A DNA stretch of 64,000 nt, from assembly GCF_005116655.2 (NCBI RefSeq), contig NZ_CP050698.1:1008001-1072000 (forward strand), in the 5' to 3' direction. How positions within the stretch are numbered: position 1 is the stretch's first letter; each line of letters starts with the position of its first letter. The stretch comes from Desulfosediminicola flagellatus. GTDB lineage: Bacteria > Desulfobacterota > Desulfobulbia > Desulfobulbales > Desulfocapsaceae. Made by a program: the position numbers and the translations under genes. Below the pieces are notes generated by a model. The model made no database searches and was not told where the DNA came from. It saw only the letters and a list, made by a program, of their open reading frames with translations. Positions 1 to 11,429 of the stretch are shown one piece after another.

Positions 1-41
1 TCCACAGACCCTTTTTTTATGCCTAAACCGTGTAGTAATAC

Positions 42-66
42 GATCCCGACTCCAGGAGCCGGGATC
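42..66. terminator. Hairpin just downstream of nifJ
   Basis: GATCCCG (42-48) pairs with CGGGATC (60-66), with further CTCC/GGAG pairing inside. It lies 28 nt past the nifJ stop on the minus strand. No U-run follows in that direction, so it may be an mRNA 3'-end stabiliser rather than a classic intrinsic terminator. Confidence 0.4.
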
Positions 67-93
67 TGAATTACTTACAGATCAGAGAATAAA

Positions 94-3630
<3,537 letters not shown>

Positions 3631-4258
3631 TTGCTGTTCTCCTTTAAGATGTCTTCTGGTTGTGTATGTTCTAAATGTATAGAAACAAACGTGTGACTTT
3701 TCTGTCACAAAAGCTGGACTTATAGTCGTCCGGTTGTCCGGTCAGAGAGAACCGGTTGATTGCTGAATACTACCGTTGAACCAATACCAGGTGCAGCGAT
3801 TGGCATTTTTACAGTATACGGGCACCGTAAATAACGAACAGGGATGACGGAATATACAATATCGTGCTGAGATTCTTTCCTTTGCACTGTATAAACATAA
3901 GAAAAAGCCGTTGACAACTGCCAGCAAAGCAAGGTTATCTACAGGCTTATGCATCCATCATCAATTACGGCAACTACAGTTGCGGAGTCGATGATTATTT
4001 CGTTTTGAGGTTCGTGTTGCCGCTCTGTAATTATCTGACCGTATTTCCGGTCTGAGGATTACTTTGACTGCCCGCGACATTCTTCATTAAACTGACCAGA
4101 TATTATATGGTATTTACGGGGTGCATGCAAGAAAGGAATTGGTCTAAAATCTGCGATTTAGCCAGTCTGGTCGCTCCCATCTATGCTTTTTCGCTGTAAT
4201 TTCGCACGATAGGTATGGTGGTGGTACCAAGAAGGAAACGCGGTTTCCGGAGAGCTTT
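3631..4258. other. Divergent nifJ / pabB-pabC intergenic region
   Basis: This 628-bp region should hold both promoters. Apart from the TGTGAC inverted repeat there is a small GGAAAC-GCG-GTTTCC hairpin at about 4235-4249, immediately before the pabB-pabC ribosome binding site GGAG. It could mask translation initiation. No convincing gene is seen. Confidence 0.5.
3692..3709. promoter_or_regulatory. Inverted repeat TGTGAC-N6-GTCACA upstream of nifJ
   Basis: Six-base arms TGTGAC and GTCACA are separated by TTTTCT. The half-sites resemble CRP/FNR-family and Rex half-sites, but the TGTGA-N8-TCACA spacing is two bases longer than the N6 usual for CRP or Rex. Its position 62-79 nt upstream of the nifJ start suits an operator. 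The regulator is unknown. Confidence 0.4.
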
Positions 4259-6166
4259 ATGATTACTGTTTCAAATATGCTGTTAAATAGGCTATTGCAC
4301 CATTTTGCACAAACTGAACAATTCGCCTTTTTCGATACTTCAAAACCAGGAGAGGATAACCCTAAAAGTTACCTTTTCGAGAGGCCTGTAACACGGCTAC
4401 AATGTGGTGTTGATGAGGATGCTACCGCATTCTTAATGCAGGTGGAGAAGTGGTTAGGGGATGGGTTCTATGTTGCAGGCTGGTTCGGTTATGAGTTCGG
4501 CGCATTACTTTTGGGCCATCTTTCTGGTCTAACCAGTAAACCAGGAGAGGGGCAAAGAATAGTAGCAGACCTTGGTGTATATGGTGAACCTGCTATATTC
4601 GACCATCAAAATGGAAACTGCACTTTCCAAATAGGAAACCAACACTATCAGGGTGAATATTCTGTAAGCGGGTTACATCCTAATATTACTGAGAAAGAGT
4701 ATCTGGAAGCTATTGATGCGGTGCAGGAATATATCAGCGCAGGCGATACGTATCAGGTTAACTACACCCTAAAGCTGCTGTTTGACTTTGCCGGGTCTCC
4801 TGAGGGAATGTATAAAGAATTACGGAGAAATCAGTCAGTAGCATATGGGTCGTATATCCGCTGGGGTGATGAACGGGTGATGTCATTTTCTCCAGAGTTG
4901 TTTTTTAGAAAACGACACACTGGTCTGACAGTACGACCGATGAAAGGAACACTTAAGCGCGGTCGTAATTCTGAAGAAGATGCACAAGCCTGCGCATTTC
5001 TGCACAACGACCAGAAGAACAGAAGTGAAAATGTCATGATTGTAGATCTTTTGAGGAATGATCTTGGACGGGTTCTTCATGAGGCAGGGGGGGGCGAAGT
5101 TAAGGTGGCATCGCTTTTTGATGTTGAAACCTATGAAAGCCTTCTGCAGATGACTTCAACTATAGATGGTGATGTCAGTATCGATAAGATGACCTCTGTT
5201 TCGCTTCCGGCACTTTTTCAGGCACTTTTTCCATGTGGTTCTATTACAGGAGCACCCAAGATCCGGACAATGGAAATTATCGACGAGCTTGAGAAAGAAG
5301 CTCGTGGTGTATATACAGGCGCAATTGGTTTTCTCACTCCTGATGGCGAAGGCGTTTTTAATGTACCAATTAGAACTGTAGTTCTTAATGGGAAGCGTGG
5401 TGAGATGGGTATAGGTTCAGGTATAACCCACGACTCAGATCCTGGTGATGAATGGCGCGAGTGTTTGCTCAAGGGCAGGTTTCTCACCGATCCCACTCCG
5501 GAATTTGAGCTTATAGAGACGCTGTTGTGGCAAGAAGGAATCGGTTACTTGTTATTCGAAGAACATGTAGACCGTCTGTGTTCTTCAGCTGAATACTTTT
5601 ATTTCTCCTTTGACCGTGAAAAGGTAAAACAGTCGCTTATTAAACTGGCTGAAGAACAGAGCGGGAACCAGAGGGTTCGTCTTACGCTTGCAAAAGACGG
5701 TCATATCGAGTTGACATCAGTTGCATGCGAGTTACCACAACATATCCAGCTGCCAGCTAGCCCGGAGCCTGCTCATTCGGGTCTTCCGTACGTTGTTTTC
5801 TCTGAAATGACAATAGATTCAGCTTCACCCTGGTTCATGCACAAAACAACACGTCGGGAAGTGTATAACAGTGAGTTTGGGGCAGCCAGCAACGCTGGTG
5901 CCTTAGATTGTCTGTTTCTTAATGAAAAGTCCCAGGTAACAGAAGGCGCGATAACAAACCTGTTTATTTACAAAAGCGGCAAATATTATACTCCGCCGAT
6001 TGAATGCGGTTTACTCGCAGGAACCATGCGCAGATACCTCCTGCAGGAGCAGAACGTGGATATCTCGGAAATTCCTTTGACTATAGCGGACGTTCGTAAT
6101 GCAGATGCTGTGTTTGTCTGTAATTCAGTTCGCGGAGTTATTCAGGTGCGGGTTCTAAGGACTTAG
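4259..6166 (+). CDS. pabB: Aminodeoxychorismate synthase component I fused to aminodeoxychorismate lyase (PabB-PabC)
   Basis: The protein (635 aa) makes p-aminobenzoate from chorismate for folate. Residues 1-420 form a chorismate-binding domain with PMKGTLKRG (Lys229, the PIKGT-type lysine that marks aminodeoxychorismate synthase rather than anthranilate synthase), ENVMIVDLLRNDLG, PCGSITGAPK and GSGITHDSDP. Residues 425-635 form a fold-type IV PLP domain of the PabC/IlvE family, with HKTTRREVY (Lys529 as probable Schiff-base lysine) and EGAITNLF. GGAG precedes the ATG after a small hairpin. The glutaminase PabA is not encoded here. The last codons (VLRT) and the stop lie inside a GGACTAA-type heptamer array, so the natural C-terminus may have been rewritten by repeat growth. 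FolC, a later folate enzyme, is 9.5 kb downstream but in a separate unit. Confidence 0.93.
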   Translation: MITVSNMLLNRLLHHFAQTEQFAFFDTSKPGEDNPKSYLFERPVTRLQCGVDEDATAFLMQVEKWLGDGFYVAGWFGYEFGALLLGHLSGLTSKPGEGQRIVADLGVYGEPAIFDHQNGNCTFQIGNQHYQGEYSVSGLHPNITEKEYLEAIDAVQEYISAGDTYQVNYTLKLLFDFAGSPEGMYKELRRNQSVAYGSYIRWGDERVMSFSPELFFRKRHTGLTVRPMKGTLKRGRNSEEDAQACAFLHNDQKNRSENVMIVDLLRNDLGRVLHEAGGGEVKVASLFDVETYESLLQMTSTIDGDVSIDKMTSVSLPALFQALFPCGSITGAPKIRTMEIIDELEKEARGVYTGAIGFLTPDGEGVFNVPIRTVVLNGKRGEMGIGSGITHDSDPGDEWRECLLKGRFLTDPTPEFELIETLLWQEGIGYLLFEEHVDRLCSSAEYFYFSFDREKVKQSLIKLAEEQSGNQRVRLTLAKDGHIELTSVACELPQHIQLPASPEPAHSGLPYVVFSEMTIDSASPWFMHKTTRREVYNSEFGAASNAGALDCLFLNEKSQVTEGAITNLFIYKSGKYYTPPIECGLLAGTMRRYLLQEQNVDISEIPLTIADVRNADAVFVCNSVRGVIQVRVLRT

Positions 6167-6196
6167 GTAAAAGGACTAAGGACTAAGGACTAAGTG
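6146..6196 (+). repeat. Short GGACTAA heptamer array at the pabB-pabC stop
   Basis: Imperfect copies of GGACTAA begin inside the last codons of pabB-pabC and continue with three perfect copies past the stop. The same unit family forms the large array at 34010-34500. Confidence 0.85.
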
Positions 6197-6203
6197 TTTC
6201 AGA

Positions 6204-6232
6204 AGTAAATTGCATTAACAATGCAATTTACT
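6204..6232. terminator. 13-bp stem hairpin after pabB-pabC
   Basis: AGTAAATTGCATT (6204-6216) and AATGCAATTTACT (6220-6232) form a perfect stem with a 3-nt loop. It sits exactly between plus-oriented heptamers on the left and minus-oriented heptamers on the right (6233-6260), so it may be part of the repeat structure as well as a terminator. Confidence 0.55.
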
Positions 6233-6260
6233 CAGTCCTAAACCCTTTAACCTCAGTCCT
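6233..6260 (-). repeat. Inverted heptamer repeats (GGACTGA type)
   Basis: Read on the minus strand this stretch is four successive 7-mers: GGACTGA, GGTTAAA, GGGTTTA, GGACTGA. Together with the plus-strand units at 6146-6196 they form an inverted arrangement around a perfect hairpin. Confidence 0.7.
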
Positions 6261-6261
6261 G

Positions 6262-6341
6262 GCTATGTAACACATACACCAACAGCACTGGAGCGAAAAA
6301 GGACAAGCAAGATACTGACAGATCAGCGTTGACGGGACACT
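6262..6341 (-). repeat. 80-bp dispersed repeat, copy 1
   Basis: This 80-bp segment occurs again at 25069-25148 with a single mismatch (T at 6289 against A at 25096). Both copies lie in the same orientation, immediately past the 3' end of a minus-strand gene. It has no self-complementary ends, so it may be one end of an insertion sequence or a repetitive 3' element. I do not recognise the family. Confidence 0.9.
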
Positions 6342-6347
6342 CGTCTT

Positions 6348-6863
6348 CTAATGTACTAGTTCCTGATCTTGTTCCGGCGATATCTGCACCGGAGAAATTA
6401 TCAGATTATGCTGTTCGCCGAGAATGCGAACCAGTGTCATAAATGTTGATGGGAGCGGTATTTCGCGATCTACTACCAGTATTCCAAGTTCATTGGCTTT
6501 TGCCAGAACATGGGAACTGTCTCCCCCCTCCTGATGATCGCAGAGAGACTGGATGCGCAGAGCATCAGTCAGCGGCGGAAGAATATCCGGGCAGTTATCC
6601 GGCAGGCTTAGCAGCTCCTGTTCAATTACCCCACGATTTTCTGAATAAAAATTCACAAATCGTTCTTCCTGATTCGGTGTACCGAATACGTCGTTAATGA
6701 TTGCTCCTGCGAGCATGGAGAGGTAAGAAGATTCTTTGTCAGGATGATTGTCTGTAACTACTGTGCGTACTTCCTTGAAAAAGATCATCTGCACTACACT
6801 AACTCCTTCACGGAGAGAGCTAATTAGTTCGGACTGTTTCTTGTCGGGAGATTCGTTACTCAT
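6348..6863 (-). CDS. Conserved hypothetical protein (171 aa) downstream of DUF493 gene
   Basis: I do not recognise a family. The 171-residue product is acidic and soluble, with no signal peptide or membrane segment. The C-terminal third (GILVVDREIPLPSTFMTLVRILGEQHNLIISPVQ) looks like an alternating alpha/beta region. It starts 7 nt after the stop of the DUF493 gene, so the two are probably co-transcribed. The stop lies 6 bp from the 80-bp repeat. Confidence 0.7.
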   Translation of the reverse strand: MSNESPDKKQSELISSLREGVSVVQMIFFKEVRTVVTDNHPDKESSYLSMLAGAIINDVFGTPNQEERFVNFYSENRGVIEQELLSLPDNCPDILPPLTDALRIQSLCDHQEGGDSSHVLAKANELGILVVDREIPLPSTFMTLVRILGEQHNLIISPVQISPEQDQELVH

Positions 6864-6870
6864 AGTTATG

Positions 6871-7191
6871 TTATAAAACGACCTTGATGGCCGGATGTTT
6901 TTTCAGGAGATCGTAGATTTGCAGTCGTTGTGTTTCATCCTCGACTTCGAGGGATGCATTAAGACTGTGGTATTTGCCTTTTGAGCTCGTATGGGAGTGG
7001 CTGATTATTACATCAGAAGGAGCGCAGGCGGTTAAGATTATTTCTTTGAGAGCTTCTGGATCCTGTCCAATAACCTTATAGACCCAGTTGCATGGGTAGT
7101 CTATTTCTGGTTTCTCAGGCTGTTCGCTGGAATTGCAGTTTAATATCTTCATGTCTTCTATAGCTGTTTTTTTTTGTTGCACCGTTGCCAT
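6871..7191 (-). CDS. ybeD: DUF493 (YbeD-like) family protein
   Basis: This small cytoplasmic protein (106 aa from the first ATG) carries the DUF493 core: YPCNWVYKVIGQDPEALKEII at residues 33-53, then a ferredoxin-like alpha/beta fold ending KKHPAIKVVL. E. coli YbeD is 87 aa, so the ATG at 7152 (93 aa) is an alternative start; neither has a strong ribosome binding site. The family has an ACT-like fold and no firmly established biochemical role. The gene probably heads a two-gene unit with the next one. An oligo-A run near the 5' end makes the extended N-terminus suspect. Confidence 0.8.
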   Translation of the reverse strand: MATVQQKKTAIEDMKILNCNSSEQPEKPEIDYPCNWVYKVIGQDPEALKEIILTACAPSDVIISHSHTSSKGKYHSLNASLEVEDETQRLQIYDLLKKHPAIKVVL

Positions 7192-7344
7192 TATCGGCAG
7201 CCGGATACGAAGTATTACAAGTTTCGCCCGGAAGAGTCAAGTAAAAGAGCTGCTTCTATACTTCGAGGATAAAGCAGTTGTAAAGCGTCGTATTTCCGTT
7301 TAGACTCCCGTCGTTCTTACTGAGGTTAACCTATTATATTAAGC

Positions 7345-9309
7345 ATGGAAGTGTGCAGCACTAGTATCATGACAAGAGATATTGAATCGATAGAGCCGGA
7401 AGATGAAGGTAAGCAGAAAGAGACAGGGGATTTTTTTAACCTTGGCATTTCAGCTCAGGGTATCATAGAAACAATCGAAGTTCCATGTTTCCTCACTGAT
7501 ACCGATGGCATCTTTCAGGCGGGTAATCGTGCCTACTATAATCTGACCGCAAGTGATCGTAACCACTATTCAGGACGCGACCCGTATGAAATTCTTGCAC
7601 CAGATCAAGCAAAGCGACTGCGAAGTATAGACATCAGCCTTCTCGAACATGGTGAGTCCATTTCCCATGAAGTTGAGATTGTCGGCCATTCCGGAAATTC
7701 CAAATCAGTAGTATTGAAAAAATCCGTCCTCATTGACGATGACGGGGAAAGCTACGGTATTCTTGTGGCGATAATGGAAATTTCTGAGCTGGCTGCGGTG
7801 AAAACAGCTCTCCACGCAAGTGAGTCTGAAAAGCAGGCGATACTCGATGGGTTTACAGGCATTCTCTGCCTTTTTGATGTAGATGAAAGGCTGATTTGGG
7901 CCAATGATAAAATTCTGGAACTCCATGATGATCCGGTAGGTAAGACCTGTCATCAGATATTTTGCCGAAAGGAAAAATCTTGCAACTCCTGTGCCGTCCC
8001 TTTGAGTCTTGAGAGCGGCACTGTTAAAACGACTATCAAGCAGTTTGAGATGATCACTTTTAGCGGTGAGGAACGGGTATATGAACTGACCGGCACACCG
8101 GTTAAAAATATTAAAGGTGATATCATCTCTGTCGTTGTGATTGGTCGTGATGTGACTGAACATAACAGGCTTGAACATCAGCTGCGTCACACGCAGAAGA
8201 TGGAGGCCATTGGTACGCTGGCAGGCGGGATTGCGCACGACTTCAACAATATTCTCACCCCGATTATGGGGTATTCTGAAATCATCAAACTCAAACTCAG
8301 CCAGAGTGAAGGGCATGATGAAGTAATTCTGGAATACCTTGATGGTATCCTGAAGGCTGCTAAAAGAGCCAAAAGCCTTGTTGAGCAGATTCTGACCTTT
8401 TCCAGATCAAGTGAACAGAAAGAAAGTCCGCAATATATTCATCCTATTGTTAAAGAAGTGATGAAGCTCATGCGGGTAACCTTGCCGAGTACAATTACTA
8501 TCAGCGAACAGGTTAATCAGAATTGCGGGAGGGTTTCGGTTGATCCGACAAAGGTACACCAGATTCTGATAAATCTTTGCACTAATAGCTCCCACGCGAT
8601 GGAAGGTAAGCATGGTGACCTTACTGTGTCGCTGGCCAGTACGGGTAAAGATAGCGATGGTATCGAATGGTTGAAGTTAAGTGTAGCTGATACTGGATGC
8701 GGAATAGAGCCGGAAGTTCAGCAACGGATATTTGAACCGTATTTTACCACTAAGGAAAAAACGCGTGGTACGGGGATGGGCTTGGCAATGGTGCACGGCA
8801 TTGTCAGTCGCATGGGCGGCAGGATTGACTTGCAGAGTGAAGTGGGTGAAGGTGCAACATTCAATGTGTTTTTGCCGGTATCCAATGCACCGTCCCGTCT
8901 TGACCAGATTATTGATACTTCAGACCTTTGTCGTGGGTCCGGGCGAATATTGATTGTAGATGATGAAGCGCAGGTGGTGAAGGTGACCTGTGAGTTACTG
9001 TCCAGCCTCGGCTATGATGTGACCGGAAGAACTTCACCGCGTGACGCGCTGGCACTGGTAGCTGCTGAACCGGACAATTATGATCTTGTTCTTACGGATC
9101 AGACAATGCCCGGGCTTACAGGTATTGAACTGGCGCGCGAATTAAAAAAGATACGATGTAATCTGCCTGTAGTTATGTTTACCGGGTATTCGGATAATTT
9201 TACTCCACAAGATGCTAAAGAGGCAGGTATAGATGAGTATTGTATGAAGCCTGTGTCGCTCAGAAAATTATCTTCACTCATCTACGACACACTGATAACC
9301 GGTAGTTGA
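7345..9309 (+). CDS. Cytoplasmic PAS-PAS hybrid sensor histidine kinase with receiver domain
   Basis: The 654-aa protein has two N-terminal PAS domains (about 38-155 and 165-272), a HisKA domain with phosphorylatable His298 in GGIAHDFNNIL, an HATPase with N, G1 and G2 motifs (INLCTNSSHAM, DTGCGI, GTGMGLAMVHG), and a C-terminal receiver with acidic pair Asp539-Asp540 and acceptor Asp585. No membrane segment is seen, so it senses a cytoplasmic signal. PAS2 carries a cysteine cluster (C202, C207, C213, C216; C-x4-C-x5-C-x2-C) that could bind a metal or react to redox. There is no output partner gene beside it. Start codons at 7345 and 7369 are both possible; neither has a good ribosome binding site. 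Confidence 0.92.
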   Translation: MEVCSTSIMTRDIESIEPEDEGKQKETGDFFNLGISAQGIIETIEVPCFLTDTDGIFQAGNRAYYNLTASDRNHYSGRDPYEILAPDQAKRLRSIDISLLEHGESISHEVEIVGHSGNSKSVVLKKSVLIDDDGESYGILVAIMEISELAAVKTALHASESEKQAILDGFTGILCLFDVDERLIWANDKILELHDDPVGKTCHQIFCRKEKSCNSCAVPLSLESGTVKTTIKQFEMITFSGEERVYELTGTPVKNIKGDIISVVVIGRDVTEHNRLEHQLRHTQKMEAIGTLAGGIAHDFNNILTPIMGYSEIIKLKLSQSEGHDEVILEYLDGILKAAKRAKSLVEQILTFSRSSEQKESPQYIHPIVKEVMKLMRVTLPSTITISEQVNQNCGRVSVDPTKVHQILINLCTNSSHAMEGKHGDLTVSLASTGKDSDGIEWLKLSVADTGCGIEPEVQQRIFEPYFTTKEKTRGTGMGLAMVHGIVSRMGGRIDLQSEVGEGATFNVFLPVSNAPSRLDQIIDTSDLCRGSGRILIVDDEAQVVKVTCELLSSLGYDVTGRTSPRDALALVAAEPDNYDLVLTDQTMPGLTGIELARELKKIRCNLPVVMFTGYSDNFTPQDAKEAGIDEYCMKPVSLRKLSSLIYDTLITGS

Positions 9310-9332
9310 GCCACGTTATTGCGGCTCAACTA
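9303..9332. terminator. Bidirectional hairpin between convergent genes
   Basis: A perfect 10-bp stem, TAGTTGAGCC with GGCTCAACTA, separates the kinase gene from the TM2 gene. The left arm includes the kinase stop codon. A T-rich tract follows on the plus strand. Confidence 0.6.
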
Positions 9333-9349
9333 CACTTCTTGTGTTTCTA

Positions 9350-9757
9350 TTACGCTCTGGATGTTTTTTTACCGTTTAACAGGCTGATCTGGTCGTTCAT
9401 AGTCCAGAGGTCATAAATAACACCGAGACCGAACACACCAAGGGTCACCAGGTAAAGAATGCCGCTGAGCCACTTGCCCATGTACATGCGGTGAATCCCG
9501 AAGACACCGAGAAAAGCAAGCAGCAGCCAGGCGATGTTGTAATCGATATCGCCGTCAATAAAGCGAATATCTGCGTCTCTGTCCATGCCTGGTATCAGGA
9601 AGAGATCAACAATCCAGCCGATGAAAAAGAGGCCGAGAGTGAAGAAGTAGATCGTCCCTGAGATTGGCTTTCCATAGTAGAATCTGTGCATTCCAAGAAA
9701 ACCGAAAATCCAGAGAAGATAGCCGAAAAGTGTTGAGTGTGTTTGGTTTTGGCTCAT
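9350..9757 (-). CDS. Tandem TM2-domain membrane protein
   Basis: The 135-aa protein consists of two TM2 repeats, each a pair of membrane helices. Repeat 1 is GFLGMHRFYYGKPISG followed by GLFFIGWIVDLFLI, and repeat 2 is GVFGIHRMYMGKWLSG followed by GVFGLGVIYDLW. This internal duplication fills almost the whole protein. TM2 domains are found in small inner-membrane proteins of unknown function. Its ATG overlaps the nagZ stop by 4 nt (ATGA), indicating translational coupling. Confidence 0.88.
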   Translation of the reverse strand: MSQNQTHSTLFGYLLWIFGFLGMHRFYYGKPISGTIYFFTLGLFFIGWIVDLFLIPGMDRDADIRFIDGDIDYNIAWLLLAFLGVFGIHRMYMGKWLSGILYLVTLGVFGLGVIYDLWTMNDQISLLNGKKTSRA

Positions 9758-10797
9758 ATCTCATGTGTTGTAAGAGGTTGTTTAAGTAGCTGAACACGTC
9801 GCCACCTGTCATATATCATTTCTTCGGTGAGTGTTCCGCGCTCTATTCCGCCTATGACTGCTGTAATTACCCGGGGTACAATATTCGGGTCGTAATCAAG
9901 ATTGTTGCCAAAAATAAGCAGATCTACACCGGCAGCTAATGCCAGGCACACTGCCTCGTCAAGGCCGTACTTGCTGGTTATTGCCCGCATCTGCATATCA
10001 TCAGAAATTACAGCACCCGAAAAGCCTATATCATTTCTTAGTAAATCTGAAATTACCTTTTTAGACAAGGTTGCAGGGTACACTGAATCTAAGGCAGTGT
10101 TATATAAATGTCCAGTCATTACGGCATCAACGGTGCCTTTTTCTGTAAGTTTTTGGTAAGGAAAAAGTTCGATTTCCTGCCAGCTGTCGCTTATGTCGAC
10201 AAAACCGAGATGAGAGTCTTCGGTGGCGCTGCCATGACCCGGGAAATGTTTTAAGCAACTGCGGATACCATGGTTATGATGAGCATTGATCCATGCCTCT
10301 GCATGTCGTGTAACTTCTTCTGCTGATGTTGAAAAGCTTCGTTGATATTTGGCAATTATAGGATTGTCCGGGTTGCAGTTAATATCGGCAACCGGTGCGA
10401 GGTTGAGTGTGAAACCGAGATCTGCAAGCAGGCTGGCGGTTTGGTTGGCAGCATCAACGGTCGCTGAGAGTTGCAGGTCATTACCGAGTTCTTCTGCGGT
10501 GAGTGTTTCTGCAAACCCGCGCGACTTTTTGAATCTGCTTACCTTGCCACCTTCCTGATCTACCGTAACAATCAGAGACCCGCCCGCTTCTTCTTGAAGG
10601 CTATCTATAAGCTGTCGCGTCTGGCTGGCGGAGATGATGTTGTTGTCCGGTGATTTTTTAGCCAGAAAGCGATCGAACAGAATGACGCCTCCCAGATTGT
10701 GCTTTCGAATATCACGCACTATCGGGCTTGAAGAGGTGATCGAGGGTCCTTCCATGCCTATGATGAGTAGCTGGCCGATTATCTGTTCGAGATTCAT
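9754..10797 (-). CDS. nagZ: Beta-N-acetylhexosaminidase, GH3 family
   Basis: NagZ removes N-acetylglucosamine from anhydromuropeptides during peptidoglycan recycling. The 347-aa protein carries DQEGGKVSRF (80-89), the NagZ loop KHFPGHGSATEDSHLG (183-198) with the catalytic Asp194/His196 dyad, and ISDDMQM with probable nucleophile Asp266. It lacks a signal peptide, which fits the cytoplasmic location usual in Gram-negatives. It is the first gene of a two-gene unit with the TM2 protein. No ampD, ampG or beta-lactamase gene is nearby. Confidence 0.93.
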   Translation of the reverse strand: MNLEQIIGQLLIIGMEGPSITSSSPIVRDIRKHNLGGVILFDRFLAKKSPDNNIISASQTRQLIDSLQEEAGGSLIVTVDQEGGKVSRFKKSRGFAETLTAEELGNDLQLSATVDAANQTASLLADLGFTLNLAPVADINCNPDNPIIAKYQRSFSTSAEEVTRHAEAWINAHHNHGIRSCLKHFPGHGSATEDSHLGFVDISDSWQEIELFPYQKLTEKGTVDAVMTGHLYNTALDSVYPATLSKKVISDLLRNDIGFSGAVISDDMQMRAITSKYGLDEAVCLALAAGVDLLIFGNNLDYDPNIVPRVITAVIGGIERGTLTEEMIYDRWRRVQLLKQPLTTHEI

Positions 10798-11429
10798 TAT
10801 GTATACGTTTTGGTGGTACTAATATTTATAGAGAACAACACCAGCGTCTGGGAAATGCGTAATGTACATACCCTGAGAGAATTACTATAGAACACACTGT
10901 CGGAAAAGCTTTTTCCCAAAGGAAGTTTCTCTGAAAATGCTCAAGGAACTATATGGCACCCGTTTCAGATAAAGCATTACTTGAGGCATGCTGGGCCCTC
11001 TTTGGCTCTGACTTACGTGTCTCACCTGAGTTTCTCTCCTATCTCCAACTCTCCAGTGTCAAGCGTGCCTTCCGACTGTGGGCCAAGGAGACATATTCTG
11101 ATTATTCCTGAAATAGTGTATCTCATGAACCTATCGATATCTCATTTTTTACAGCTGTTCGGGGAAGCGTAAATACTCTTGGGGTCTGTACTCTATAGAT
11201 ATCATAAATGTGTTTCTATGCGTGAATGGTGGTTCCTGTGTAGCGTGTGGGTTTTTTACCTGATGACACGCTCTGGCGAAAGTTCTTAAGAAAGATAGCC
11301 TCGGATTCTGAAGGGATAGGTTCTTAACTGCGATTGATTGTAAAAAAAATAGTTAAGCTTCAGGCAGTCCCGGCCGATGAGTAACTATTAGTACAGAAAT
11401 TGTTCACACGCTAAATAGGGATCGCTTCT
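10798..11429. other. Intergenic region between nagZ and a diguanylate cyclase gene
   Basis: This 632-bp region lies between divergent genes and must hold both promoters. I looked for a c-di-GMP riboswitch before the cyclase gene and found no match. No credible gene, tRNA or strong hairpin was seen. Confidence 0.5.

Noticed and set aside
10981-11172. 63-aa plus-strand frame between nagZ and the GGDEF gene
   Set aside because: No start signal and composition unlike a protein.
11340-11429. c-di-GMP riboswitch before the GGDEF gene
   Set aside because: The GEMM core and tetraloop-receptor pattern could not be found.
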